Part shown: piece after piece, positions 57,401 to 63,769 of the stretch
Position numbering within the stretch: the stretch's first letter is position 1
Layout: each line of letters starts with the position of its first letter
DNA from: Vanilla planifolia
Taxonomy: Eukaryota; Streptophyta; Magnoliopsida; Asparagales; Orchidaceae
Direction of reading: 5' to 3'
Assembly (NCBI GenBank): GCA_023846275.1
Contig: CM043878.1
Span: 11,973,501-12,037,500 of the forward strand
DNA length: 64,000 bases
The notes under the pieces: generated by a model
Told to the model about the DNA's origin: nothing
Databases searched by the model: none
What the model saw: the letters and a program-made list of their open reading frames with translations, nothing else
Translations under genes and position numbers: made by a program

Positions 57401-58032
57401 GAATGTTCAATTTACAACCACAGTATTTTCTCATTATTTGCAAGATATCCATTCAATGGTAGACGCTAGTTATTGATCTTTTCCCCCTTTACAGGGAAGC
57501 TTGCAGATCAATATTGACATTCTTGTCTGATATCTTCGATCTCGTGAATTGTTCCGATGGAGAGAAATACCGGTGTATTATAGATACAGTTCTTCTTCCT
57601 CGAGGTGCCACTCTCACTCGAATCCTGATTGCCTCCTTGACTGGAGCACTCCCATCTTCAAGAGTTGAAGAGGTGAACTTTTAAGTTGAATTTGATTCTA
57701 TTTGCAAACAATTCTTGAGAACATGAAGCCATATTCATATGATGCTTCTTCAACAGGTATCTTATGTTTTGTTGTCTTTAACGAGATGCTATGGAGCCAA
57801 AGTATTGGAATGGGCCAAGGGAAGCATATCATTGATACCTTCATCGGTTTTAACCGAGGCAGAATGCTCTTGCTTTCTTAAATGTATAGCAGATGTAGCA
57901 TCTGGATCGGACAGCAGATTCTCAAGTAGGCTAGAAGAAATATCGGAAGTTTGTCGAAGAAACAAGACTGTTCGAGACATAGTACAGGGAGCTCTCAGGC
58001 CGCTCGACTTGCACTTCACTGCTGTCTCTTGA
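2280..58032 (+). CDS. MOS14: MOS14 / transportin-3-like importin-beta family receptor (TNPO3 type), 27 coding exons
   Basis: Karyopherin that carries SR splicing factors into the nucleus; Arabidopsis MOS14 is needed for correct splicing of immune-receptor transcripts (family knowledge). Exons: 2280-2402, 13247-13324, 13407-13469, 17731-17778, 17859-18005, 22239-22370, 28067-28107, 31732-31823, 37499-37626, 39372-39447, 39538-39658, 39725-39824, 39934-40015, 40544-40626, 42477-42596, 48056-48107, 48179-48334, 48980-49103, 49258-49339, 49451-49539, 49627-49701, 49795-49849, 56361-56480, 56557-56649, 56761-56906, 57495-57672, 57757-58032. All introns are GT-AG, phases match, and the sum is 2,880 nt (959 aa), near the Arabidopsis length. 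Diagnostic pieces: MELQNSVKEALTALYHHPED at the N-terminus (RanGTP-binding side), VRTQISIGIAALAVHV (about 101-116, start of the exportin-1-like region), KIAARPERRRQFENELAS, WDMRTMESLCRACKYA (to 689), FTARPDIADDC (about 762-772), VCRRNKTV near the C-terminus. The rest should be HEAT repeats. No stop or frameshift is seen, so the gene looks functional. Confidence 0.95.
2403..3739. other. Start of intron 1, no gene
   Basis: Begins with the donor gtgcgt. It contains no recognisable coding or RNA feature. The end of the minus-strand gypsy remnant may reach into its last few hundred bases. Confidence 0.6.
3740..5800 (-). mobile_element. Degenerate Ty3/gypsy retrotransposon pol (RT to integrase)
   Basis: Read on the minus strand with stops ignored, pol motifs appear in order. 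RT: FLDIFSGA near 5700, then EVQVDDLLIKS at 5556-5521 (the gypsy YVDD box with Y changed to Q), then SGKFLGF-like residues near 5420. The integrase core follows near 4410-4220, with KHLFVIVNHF, ELVVEQT and KFEVPIAII. The post-integrase region comes last, with MLPIE near 3950 and KKYFNQH near 3820. Several stops and frameshifts make it dead. Gag, protease and LTRs were not recognised. Its RT end abuts the L1 remnant near 5.8 kb, so one insertion probably truncated the other. Confidence 0.8.
5825..7250 (+). mobile_element. L1-type LINE remnant, ORF1 (DUF4283 / zinc-knuckle type) region
   Basis: In the plus direction the 5934-6131 frame gives SMSIWVKPLELSF and later LPLCEFVCE. This matches the DUF4283 pattern of plant L1 ORF1, in which a WVRLP-like segment is followed by ARVCVE. 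Beyond 6200 the frame is broken. The stretch is better recognised through its inverted copy at 10568-12045, with which it aligns over its whole length. It is probably the 5' half of the LINE whose ORF2 begins at 8801. The exact 5' end is unknown, because gypsy sequence starts near 5.8 kb. Confidence 0.75.
7260..8090. repeat. Tandem array, about 190-bp unit, four to five copies
   Basis: The landmark tacgaaac falls at 7463, 7653, 7845 and 8040, with steps of 190, 192 and 195 bp. A more diverged copy begins near 7285. Around each landmark the order of words is shared: a cttattggcc-like stretch, ctcagtcgcc, tacgaaac, catactgta, then ttgtagct. The array lies between the ORF1 and ORF2 parts of the LINE and begins almost exactly where homology to the inverted ORF1 copy stops. 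Short open frames inside it are periodic artefacts. Confidence 0.8.
8091..8800. other. LINE inter-ORF region, no intact frame
   Basis: This lies between the tandem array and the ORF2 start. A 106-codon open frame (8427-8747) shows no domain I recognise. It may be the end of ORF1 or linker. Confidence 0.4.
8801..10560 (+). pseudogene. L1-type LINE ORF2 pseudogene (endonuclease and N-terminal reverse transcriptase)
   Basis: The ATG at 8801 opens MIAFLAWNIHGI followed by a stop, the classic start of the plant L1 endonuclease. Shifting frame, the EN domain continues: VALLESRAEKF (about 8900), GFSGGIVILWRD (about 8990), then near 9200-9520 fragments equivalent to NFNAIL, LGFIGNRFTWCNNKEG, RLGFDHWPL and YDNMWLSF. 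The linker 9584-10021 contains SWANLGDQNTWFFH. RT signals follow: NNKALGIDRISSEF (about 10110), HRWKDTLIVLIS (about 10230) and LKIDIDKTYDKFRWDF (about 10493-10540), the LKID-K-AYD block. Homology then stops, and the catalytic YADD region, the rest of ORF2 and a poly-A tail are missing. Many stops and frameshifts show it is inactive. Confidence 0.9.
10568..12045 (-). mobile_element. Second copy of the L1 ORF1 region, inverted
   Basis: Minus-strand frame 11953-11648 reads KWTSEFILNISTIMSTPISV, then LPKLSSLYWDTVNLLCIASF, IGDPVQIVDQTTDMERTSFA and QICVRTELSTPL. This is a clear DUF4283-type ORF1 domain. A degenerate zinc-knuckle segment (ICFDYDKEGHF) follows near 11610. The whole stretch is the reverse complement of 5825-7250 with many substitutions and small indels. 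For example, aatgtggggctcccaagaga occurs here near 11148 and in reverse near 6690. It forms the right arm of an inverted repeat enclosing the tandem array and ORF2. Confidence 0.85.
12046..13246. other. End of intron 1, no gene
   Basis: No coding or RNA feature was recognised. It is probably older transposon debris. It ends in the acceptor gtgtag before exon 2 (13247). Confidence 0.5.
13470..17730. other. Intron 3 (4.26 kb), no recognised gene
   Basis: Donor gtgagt, acceptor gcag. Short open frames at 14941-15159 (-) and 15851-16111 (+) show no domain I know. Composition in 14.3-16.3 kb is less AT-rich than its flanks and is probably transposon-derived, but no diagnostic motif was found. Confidence 0.5.
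18410..19185 (+). repeat. Direct repeat, left copy (LTR-like), intron 5
   Basis: This copy aligns in the same orientation with 21406-22115. Shared anchors in order are aattaaaatgcca, ttcattaacaaa, gccaaacactaat, gaatcacaattccat, aggaatataagg-like words and ggaaatagag. Both copies begin at a ttgat word followed within about 25 bp by gtgcaa. The length of about 0.75 kb and spacing of about 3 kb suit LTRs of a small non-autonomous element, but TG...CA ends and a target duplication are not certain. Confidence 0.65.
19186..21405. other. Sequence between the two direct repeats (possible non-autonomous element interior)
   Basis: About 2.2 kb, AT-rich, with no gag or pol motif and only short frames. 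A purine-rich run near 21283-21303 precedes the right copy by roughly 100 bp and could be a polypurine tract remnant. No convincing tRNA primer-binding site follows the left copy. Confidence 0.4.
21406..22115 (+). repeat. Direct repeat, right copy (LTR-like), intron 5
   Basis: Same-orientation partner of 18410-19185. It ends about 120 bp before exon 6 (22239), so the element was inserted very close to a splice acceptor. The acceptor ccaaacag still looks intact. Confidence 0.65.
22371..28066. other. Intron 6 (5.7 kb), no gene
   Basis: AT-rich with many T tracts. Apart from the 155-bp duplication at 25111-25382, no gene, RNA or classifiable transposon was recognised. Open frames at 23539-23859 (-) and 23771-24010 (+) overlap each other and carry no known motif. 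Confidence 0.5.
25111..25382 (+). repeat. Tandem duplication, period 155 bp
   Basis: acctgaaagcattcctttac occurs at 25111 and again at 25266. Each copy is followed by near-identical sequence containing gtattctagaatattgtggc and a shared ctcctg-T7-aagttct tract. The few differences suggest a fairly recent duplication inside intron 6. Confidence 0.85.
28516..28641 (+). repeat. Two-copy tandem repeat, period 63 bp
   Basis: gtgttccac(t/a)tgatagtg lies at 28531 and 28594, each followed by aagctatgaagtata and gctctcatag. It is in intron 7. Confidence 0.85.
28690..29225. repeat. AACCGAA/AACCAAA-rich interspersed repeat, MITE-like
   Basis: The left half is rich in aaccaaatt, aaccgaactg and atcaaaaaaccaaa. 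The right half is rich in the complement (cgattcggttc, tttggtttgattttttggtt) and ends in ctcactccta. This is the layout of hAT-like plant MITEs whose ends resemble CAGGGGTG(A/G)G. The right end read in reverse is taggagtgag. A matching left terminal repeat and target duplication were not confirmed. Confidence 0.45.
29572..30100. repeat. Pair of related short repeats flanking about 320 bp
   Basis: Words at about 29625-29670 (cctaagct, agggtgatcat, atatatcaata) recur in altered form at about 30050-30100 (cttaagct, agggttatcat, acatatcaaca). Between them, at 29970-29980, gataccacttgtt is the reverse of a tggtatc primer-binding-like motif. This may be a small degenerate LTR or TRIM fragment on the minus strand. 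The evidence is weak. Confidence 0.3.
30386..30420. repeat. Poly-T tract, 35 nt
   Basis: An uninterrupted T run follows ctttctttc in intron 7. It could be the poly-A tail of an old minus-strand retroposon, but no body was recognised, or simple microsatellite growth. Confidence 0.85.
32700..35330 (+). mobile_element. Degenerate Ty3/gypsy retrotransposon with PBS, gag and RT traces
   Basis: A primer-binding-like tggtatcaaaactgctc at about 32723 resembles the initiator-Met tggtatcagagc site. A gag signature, ILHLKLDVANFNG, is encoded near 32974-33012, equivalent to LKLDFPxFxG of gypsy gag. RT follows: LGYHIRIHEH near 34390-34425, TTFMLMLNDIL near 34490, and DEILIYNSNFDKHSEQVQEI, then LELLYQNQL, near 34545-34640, equivalent to the FDDILIYS block. 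Frames are broken by several stops. RNase H and integrase were not recognised before about 35.3 kb. It sits in intron 8 in the sense direction. LTR edges are unclear. Confidence 0.75.
34372..34480 (+). repeat. Short direct duplication, period about 68 bp, inside the gypsy RT
   Basis: aaatttgatattgggatatc is followed by atattcgaatc(c/t)atgagca in both copies, starting near 34377 and 34445. The second copy replaces the residues normally found between TAFRT and the NAPSTFQ-like stretch, so it is a local rearrangement of the dead element. Confidence 0.8.
35450..35610 (+). mobile_element. Possible LTR end of another retroelement
   Basis: A TATA-like atatataaaccc near 35540 is followed about 50 bp later by tggtattaaggtc, which resembles the tggtattagagc primer-binding site of copia-type elements. 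No copia protein motif was found downstream. Confidence 0.25.
35611..37498. other. Rest of intron 8, no recognised gene
   Basis: The largest open frame (35671-35964, -) encodes a C/H-containing peptide with no family I recognise. The remainder is AT-rich and ends with the acceptor gttgcag before exon 9. Confidence 0.5.
37627..39371. other. Intron 9 (1.7 kb), no gene
   Basis: AT-rich, without recognisable coding, RNA or transposon signal. Donor gtagtg, acceptor taacag. Confidence 0.6.
40016..40543. other. Intron 13 (528 bp), no gene
   Basis: AT-rich with a T tract near 40390. Donor gtaatt, acceptor ttgcag. Nothing else was recognised. Confidence 0.6.
40627..42220. other. Intron 14, main part, no gene
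   Basis: AT-rich. The overlapping short open frames at 40555-40975 simply read through exon 14 into the intron. Confidence 0.55.
42225..42400 (+). mobile_element. Au-SINE-like retroposon, diverged
   Basis: Anchors follow the order of the plant Au SINE body as I recall it: catgtgac, ataggtcactggttcaag (the tRNA-derived B-box part), agcctcttacaaaat, agctacatacaata (equivalent to ggctgcgtacaatagac), a gat/cc stretch, gtgagcttttgtgcat (equivalent to gggagcttagtgcaccgg), then a T-rich end. It lies in sense orientation about 80 bp before exon 15. The assignment rests on remembered consensus wording, so a database match is still needed. Confidence 0.6.
42597..48055. other. Intron 15 (5.5 kb), no recognised gene
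   Basis: AT-rich with long T/A runs. Open frames of 60-107 codons (43086-43305 on both strands, 46682-47005 minus) lack known domains. The less AT-rich patches at 42.9-43.3 and 45.9-46.9 kb look like old insertions that I could not classify. Confidence 0.5.
48335..48979. other. Intron 17 (645 bp), no gene
   Basis: Donor gtatgg, acceptor tatctag. It contains a T12 run near 48600. No other feature was seen. Confidence 0.6.
49850..54810. other. Intron 22, first 5 kb, no recognised gene
   Basis: Donor gtgagt directly after the ACKYA codons. AT-rich to about 53.5 kb, then richer in purines. Open frames at 51025-51243, 52571-52807 and 53668-53880 show no family I recognise. The 53.5-54.8 kb part continues into the 288-bp duplication and is probably one unclassified mobile element. 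Confidence 0.45.
54811..55380. repeat. Near-identical tandem duplication, period 288 bp
   Basis: acatggtggaa occurs at 54811 and 55099, and the text after each copy matches almost base for base (gacgacttgacagcaaggag, then tgatggattcaaggatag). The second copy ends near 55380. The only clear length change is a few bases near 54990 against 55278. The high similarity against old surroundings suggests a young duplication. On the minus strand the pair stays open for 185 codons, rich in S, L and C. I regard that as chance, because the peptide repeats with the DNA and has no known domain. Confidence 0.9.
55381..56360. other. End of intron 22, no gene
   Basis: No recognised feature. The acceptor ctgttag lies directly before exon 23. 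Confidence 0.55.
56907..57494. other. Intron 25 (588 bp), no gene
   Basis: Donor gtaaac, acceptor tttacag. The open frame 56840-57022 reads out of exon 25 in a wrong frame. Confidence 0.6.
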
Positions 58033-59154
58033 TCTCAATAGATCGGTGGTGTGTTATGGTCTGGTTTTCCAGTTTGTACCATTATTTTTTATAGGATTGA
58101 GATGAGTGTATCATTTTCGATAAATCATTATTTGCCTTATGTTTTAGTTCTTTGTAGATTGGCTTTTGGGATGCAGCATTTGTTAACAGAAGTTTGCTGG
58201 TGAATTCATAGGTATTTAACAGAACAAACTTTTCTTCTCTAGGTTTCTATTCAATGGTTATGTAAAAAACTCAACAAAGATTCAATACATATCATAATTT
58301 GTGTCAACATTTGATTTGAGTATTTATGATGATTCTCTTGATTCACCATCTCTCATAGGCATATCATTATAAAATCTTAATTGTTAACTAAATCAAGGAT
58401 CAAATTAGGAGTATTGGTATATTTCTTGTTAATCAAATCGTACAATTTAGAATAACTTTTAGTCAATTGTTCTTCATGAAATTTGTATAAGAGTTATGAT
58501 CATGATAAGCTTCTAATTTCATGCATTTTAATGTGTTGTATCCTAATTCTTCTTCGAAGGGTATTATAAATTTTAGATGTATTGTTTTCTATGTTTATTT
58601 ATATGATTTTGTTCTTAAACACATGAATAATATGACTTTTGACTCCTTAGTGAACTTTCTTAGTAAGACTTGCTAAAGTTTCAAGTGCTCATCGTGCTTT
58701 CATCACACTAGAATGTGGAAGTGATTTTGAACCTTGACAAGATCTCCCTATATGAAACCAAGCTCTTGCAATGTTAGGAAAAATCTATGCTCTCCTAAAA
58801 TTTCTAGACATGTATATGGTTTTATTTGTGATCTTCCTTCCAAATTGTCAATAGCATAAGATCATTCCTTGTCACTTTAAAATAAATACAACTTTATCAT
58901 TATAGATTCAAAAGCCTTTCAATTCAAGCAACAAATTCTCCTATAGAAATTGAATGCAACAGTGATTTGCATATATATTTATATATATACATGCATAAGT
59001 GCAAGATATTAACTTGGTTGATGTTAACATGAAGAACAAGAAGAAGATTTCAACATTTGAATCTGCAAAAATTTCTAAGAAACAGGAACTGTCACAAGAA
59101 TTTTAATTAAAAAATTCAAACATAAAGGAAGAATCTCGCACAAAAATCAAGAAT
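58033..59154. other. Convergent intergenic spacer (3' ends of MOS14 and INP1)
   Basis: The two genes point at each other across 1.1 kb. Candidate plant poly-A signals are only loose, such as gataaatcatt near 58120 for MOS14. No gene, RNA or transposon was recognised. A short AT run lies at 58970-58990. Confidence 0.55.
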
Positions 59155-60178
59155 TCAAAGAGGAAGAAGGTTGGAGGATGATCTCTTCCTTTGTTCATAC
59201 TCCCGTAGCACATCTTCATCGCTATACCCGATCACAAAGTTCGATAGCGACTCCAGAAAGAGAGCAGCTTGATAGACATCAATGGCCGCTAATATCTCCC
59301 CAAGGATGCTCCTCCTCAGCCTATTGGCATCACCAAAGATGCATTCCAGCTCCCGTAGATGAGATTTAATCACATCTTCCGGCACCTCAGAAGAAGCCTC
59401 GACTCTCTGGTGACCAGCAACCCAAGAATCCACGGCGGCCTCGAAGTAAACCTTTTGAACATCCCTGAGCCTCTGCACTAGCGTCGGCACAATGAGACGA
59501 AGCCCGCGCTCAATTTGCTCGACCTTCGCGATGAGATCCCGAGATGGGTCTTTCCACGCGCGCGAGAAGGGGTAAGAGGAGCTTGGGACCGAGATTGAGC
59601 GGAAAGAGGGATCAAGAAAGGAGCGGAGGAGAATTGTTAAGATGGCAGGGTGAAAGTCGCCGAGGAAAAGAAAGGGCTTCTCGAGAGGGGAGCGCCAGTC
59701 GCCGGGAGAGAGTACCTGGGTCACGTCCTGGCCTGCGGCGAGGTCTAAGGCCTGGAAGTAGGCATCGAAGTGTGCGTGGAGGGAACGAACGTTGCTCGCA
59801 AGGACGTCGACGGAGGTGGAGGCCATGGCGCCTGCGAGGGAGACGGGACAGCTCCGGGATTCGTCGACGATGGAGGAAGAAGCCAACGAGATTGATTGGC
59901 GGAGGAGAGGCAGGAGGGTCGACCGGAGGTTGTCGAGCCAGTCCGCGTAAAAGTCCTTCAGCAAACAGGTGTTCTTCTTGCCGCCATTTCGCCGGTCTGC
60001 ACAAAGAGATTGTTAGGATTTCTTTACTTCAAGTCAAGTTTAGATTTTTAGAAAAGAAAAATAAGGTGCGGCCATCACCGGCGGTGGCGGATTTCGCCGC
60101 CTTGCAGTTGAAGCCGTGAAGCATTGCAGTTCGCCGTCGCCGGACCTTCAGCAGGGAATTGGGAAACAAGTCCTTCAT
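59155..60178 (-). CDS. INP1: INAPERTURATE POLLEN1-like protein (DOG1 domain)
   Basis: INP1 marks the membrane domains of tetrad-stage microspores where exine is left out to form pollen apertures; it has no known enzyme activity (family knowledge). Exons are 60178-60079 and 59996-59155 with an 82-bp intron (donor gtgatg, acceptor tttgtgcag). The joined frame gives 313 codons plus stop. A second in-frame ATG at 60124 (MLHGFNCK) would give 295 aa and may be the true start. The basic stretch KVRRRRTA precedes it. The DOG1-type region runs from FYADWLDNLRSTLLPLLRQ (about 49-67) through LHAHFDAYFQALDLAAGQDV to WRSPLEKPFLFLGDFHPAIL. INP1-typical segments follow: VEQIERGLRLIVPTL, then FGDANRLRRSILGEI and VYQAALFLESLSNFVIGYSD near the C-terminus. 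Coding GC is much higher than in the surroundings. Another DOG1 protein is possible but less likely. Confidence 0.85.
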
Positions 60179-60243
60179 ATGGCGCAGCCCACCATACCAC
60201 AAATTTATTCGAATTGTTGATTTTCATATAATAAATAACAATC

Positions 60244-60310
<67 letters not shown>
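60179..60310 (-). promoter_or_regulatory. INP1 5' leader/promoter with (AT)29 microsatellite
   Basis: A perfect AT dinucleotide run spans 60250-60307 (58 bp). It lies 72-129 bp upstream of the first ATG. In this position it could supply, or displace, the TATA element. No other core element is evident. Confidence 0.6.
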
Positions 60311-61510
60311 CATCACAAATATTTTAAGAAGAATCCAATGTGGATCATCATCAACTTGAAAATTGCAATAACACTTCTTTTTTTTTAATTTTATTTTCAA
60401 TTTAGTTGAATTCTTTTCTTCAAAAATTTCAATTATTTTTTTATTAAAAAGTGCAATTCATCAAGTTTTTAAGATGATATAATTTTAAATATTATAAAAT
60501 AATTTTTTTATTAAAATAAATCATCATTTCTTTTCATCTATGTTATTTATTATATTTTTATTTAATGTTTCTTTTCAAGATCAAAATCAGTTTAAATATT
60601 CTAGATTTATTTCGACTATAATCATTGTGTGACATTATTCAATTATTTTGGCTATTACATTTATTAAAATCCTTTAACTCTTTTGAAATTAAATTATTAA
60701 AAAAATACATTTAATTAGCTTTAATTTGTTATTTTTAATAATATTTTTAAATTTATATCTATTATATAGTTCCAAAATGATGCATAAAGACCCCAAAAAA
60801 CACAAAATATTGTGAAAATAAGAGCATCCATGAAATTGGCGAGAAAACAAAAGGCTAAATAGACCAAGATCTTTGTGAAGGCAAGTTTGAGTATTGTACA
60901 AATTGACAAGAAGAAGCAAGAAGATTTTTGTGGGCCAAAGGTTTGTAAACTAAATTCCAAACCATTTCTCCCCATCAATCAAAAAAACTAATTGAAGTGT
61001 TGCTTTGGCATGTTGCAATTCTTTACATTTCAACATCTTAAATGATCAAATTATAATTCCTCATTAAATAGTTTCAATTATAAGTATATGTTTAATGGAT
61101 GAAAATTTATCTACATGAAGACCAAGAAAGTTCACTGCAAGCAATCTTTTCTTCCATTCAAACACATTCTCTACAAGCAATGATACATTAACTAACAGAA
61201 CAGTTGCTCATTTCTACAAACAAATCAAATCAGCTTAAGTGATTTATTTAATTCTGAAATTACTCTACAAATTGAAAACAACAACAGCAGCACAATTTAC
61301 TTTGATTTACAACAATACATGAATGAAAAGATCTACCTGCTCATCCTAACAAGCTAGAAGAAGAGACAACCATCCATCCTTGAAGCCTTCGTCAAGCTTG
61401 TAATAGAACTGCACAAACACCAGAAATTCCACACCACATAAAAAAGCACAAGTGTGAATTCCCTTCCTTCAACCATCATATATAGTTTAAGACCACAAAT
61501 CCTCTACAGA
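60311..61510. other. Intergenic, upstream of INP1 and downstream of the permease gene
   Basis: Very AT-rich. Open frames at 60689-60978 (-) overlap in two frames and carry no known motif. The part next to 61510 is likely 3' UTR of the permease. Confidence 0.5.
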
Positions 61511-63769
61511 TTACACCATGTGAGTCTCAGGTAGCGCATCTGCTGCTTTAAATCTTACATATTTAAATTTTTCGGAGATCTCTGCTACCATAAGCCTGGT
61601 TAGTAGCAGCCCAGAAACAAGAGAAGCAGCCATCAGCATTAAGAATACCGCACTCCAGCTCTTCGTCGATATGTACCCGGTAAACAATGGACCAAAGGCA
61701 GCTCCAACAGAACCTGTCCCATCTATGATGGCCGTCACCGTGGCCAAGGCACGAGAATTCCCATTCAGTGAGCTATGCGTGCCAAGGTCAGTCGAGACCG
61801 CAGTTGTTATCAGTGCATAAGGGCCATTGACAAAAATGCCGGCAACAACCAAGAGAAAAACGTTACAGTAAAGAGAGACGCTTCCATATGCACGATATAA
61901 GTAGAGAGCTGGAATGGCACAGTACGTAAAACTTGCAGCTGTGAGAGCCCGAGCGTTAAGCCGATCAGATATGTGGCCGGCAAAAATTCCACCAATCACA
62001 CCGCCTACATCAAAGAGGGTTGATAGAGTTCCAGCTGTGGAATCTGATAGGAATTGACCATCTACAGCTGCCATGTTGCCATGTAAAGATTTAAGTGGGT
62101 TGAAAAATGTTAACACAATATAATGTTAAATTCATTAAAAAGAAATGCAAAATGTCAATGCTTATTCAACATTGTGAAGTATCTTAATTGGAAGCTTTGC
62201 TCTTTTGCACCTTAATTAGGCATACAACATCTCAAAATATACTGGACACAGGTCAGGAAAAATATGGAAGTGATATGCAACAAGGGTTATAGTTGATGAA
62301 TTGAAACTCAATGAATTTGCTTGTGATCAAAACTAACAACTTGCTTTGTCAAATATAGAATTTGGAAAGCTTAGAGATAAATGAAGGTGGACTATCGACT
62401 AGATCACCATCGACAATTGAACCCAAAAGCAGAAGACTCCATGTGATGCTTTTGAGTTACAAAACAAGCACTATTTGTTTAGTGAAAAGAGATTCATTAA
62501 GGACCCACCCATCACTTCTACATAGGGAGGAAACTAAATGCTATATTTAATTTAAACCTTTCATTTGCATTATGTTGTGAAGGCCAAAATTTTCAAGAAA
62601 TCACAAAACCTTCACATATTTCTGAAACCATCATGTCAGTATTCATGGTCCACTTGATATCAATGTTCAAAGGATAAATCATGAATTCTACACAAAAAAC
62701 ACCCAACTTATTAAAGGCGTGTCATTCATCATTCAAAGCTGGCAAAAACTGATAGCGACTATTGAACAGACAAATTAATTTGAAAAAGGAACAAACCTGT
62801 GTGGCTTATGTAGAAGGGTAGCCAGTATAGGAAAGTATAGGCTACCAGCTTGGAGAAAAAGAGACACAGAGCAAATGGGGCAACACCAGGGATTCTCCAT
62901 GCTTGGAAAAAACCAACTGCCTTCTCCTTGGTATCCGTTGTAACATCCAAGAGTGGCTCTGTACTTTGGTCCTTCACTTCTTTCTCAATTCCAACTTCAT
63001 CAGGGTTGACTGGAAGGAACAATAACACGGCCAACCCAACAAAGGCCATAAGGATACCTGGAACGGCAAAAGACCATCCCCAACCATAACTCAGACAAGC
63101 GGACGCAATCAATGAACCAGAGATATTCCCAACTGAGGTATGGGCATTCCAAATACCCATAATGAGTCCTCTCTTACTCTTGCCAAACCAATTCCCTACT
63201 ATAGCTACCACAGAAGGCCAACCAGTTGACTGAAACATGCCAGCAAACAACTGAACCACCAGAAAGTAGTAGAAATTGTGAATTTTAAACCAATAACCAG
63301 CACCAAAGAGGGTAGTGAATAGAGCCGTTCCCAGCATTCCTACTGTTAGAAGGATTCGAAGGTTCATACGGTCGCCCAAGTGGCCAACAAAGTACATGCC
63401 AAGTGCATAAACAGCAAGGAAGGCAACATCAATCTCCCCAAGCATGGCACTACCATCAACGCCATCAAATGGTGCCCAACCATGTTTGAGTTCTGAATTC
63501 TGTTGATCTAGCTGCTGTGATTTAAGCAAATATGACCTTCTCCAATGGGAGAAACCCAATTGCCCAGATTTAGGATCAAGGACACCTTTGACGATACTTG
63601 TAGTCTTTCTTGTTGCATGATAAGAAGCATATGCAAAGAATGTCAATGACAGGACCAGTGCTTGGTACGCCTTGGAGCTTAAAACATTTTTTCTAATGCA
63701 ATGAACGAGATGGAGACCCAAGGGTTTGCCACTTATGGCTTTTGGACCAACGTCACTGAATGAAACCAT
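61511..63769 (-). CDS. Putative glycerol-3-phosphate permease (G3Pp / OPA-family MFS transporter)
   Basis: Membrane antiporter of the organophosphate:phosphate branch of the major facilitator superfamily. Some plant members are induced by phosphate starvation (family knowledge). Coding exons are 63769-62797 and 62067-61511. The intron is 729 bp (donor gtttgt, acceptor tggcag), and the split GCT codon gives [12 protein letters not shown]. The product is 509 aa, near the length I recall for Arabidopsis members. Start [16 protein letters not shown] was chosen because homologs have a short hydrophilic N-terminus. Motifs: [20 protein letters not shown] (TM1 and loop), [20 protein letters not shown] followed by LGDRMNLR (MFS motif A), [15 protein letters not shown] then [20 protein letters not shown] (OPA signature), [20 protein letters not shown], and [20 protein letters not shown]. 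The central loop ([20 protein letters not shown]) splits two six-helix halves. Substrate within the OPA family is inferred. The second exon is also readable from an upstream TTG or ATG, but the spliced form matches homologs. Confidence 0.93.
62068..62796 (-). other. Permease intron (729 bp)
   Basis: Minus-strand donor gtttgttcc and acceptor catggcag. No gene inside; the open frame at 62362-62550 (+) has no recognised motif. Confidence 0.85.

Noticed and set aside
59544..60119. 191-codon plus-strand open frame
   Set aside because: It lies antisense to INP1 and crosses its intron. Its R/G/S-rich peptide is the shadow of GC-rich coding sequence.
60159..60359. 66-codon open frame with a long YIYI run
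   Set aside because: It is only the translation of the AT microsatellite.
62068..62116. Independent start of the second permease exon (ATG or TTG upstream of 62067)
   Set aside because: A clean acceptor at 62068 and an in-phase donor at 62797 restore the conserved SHT-A-VDG join.
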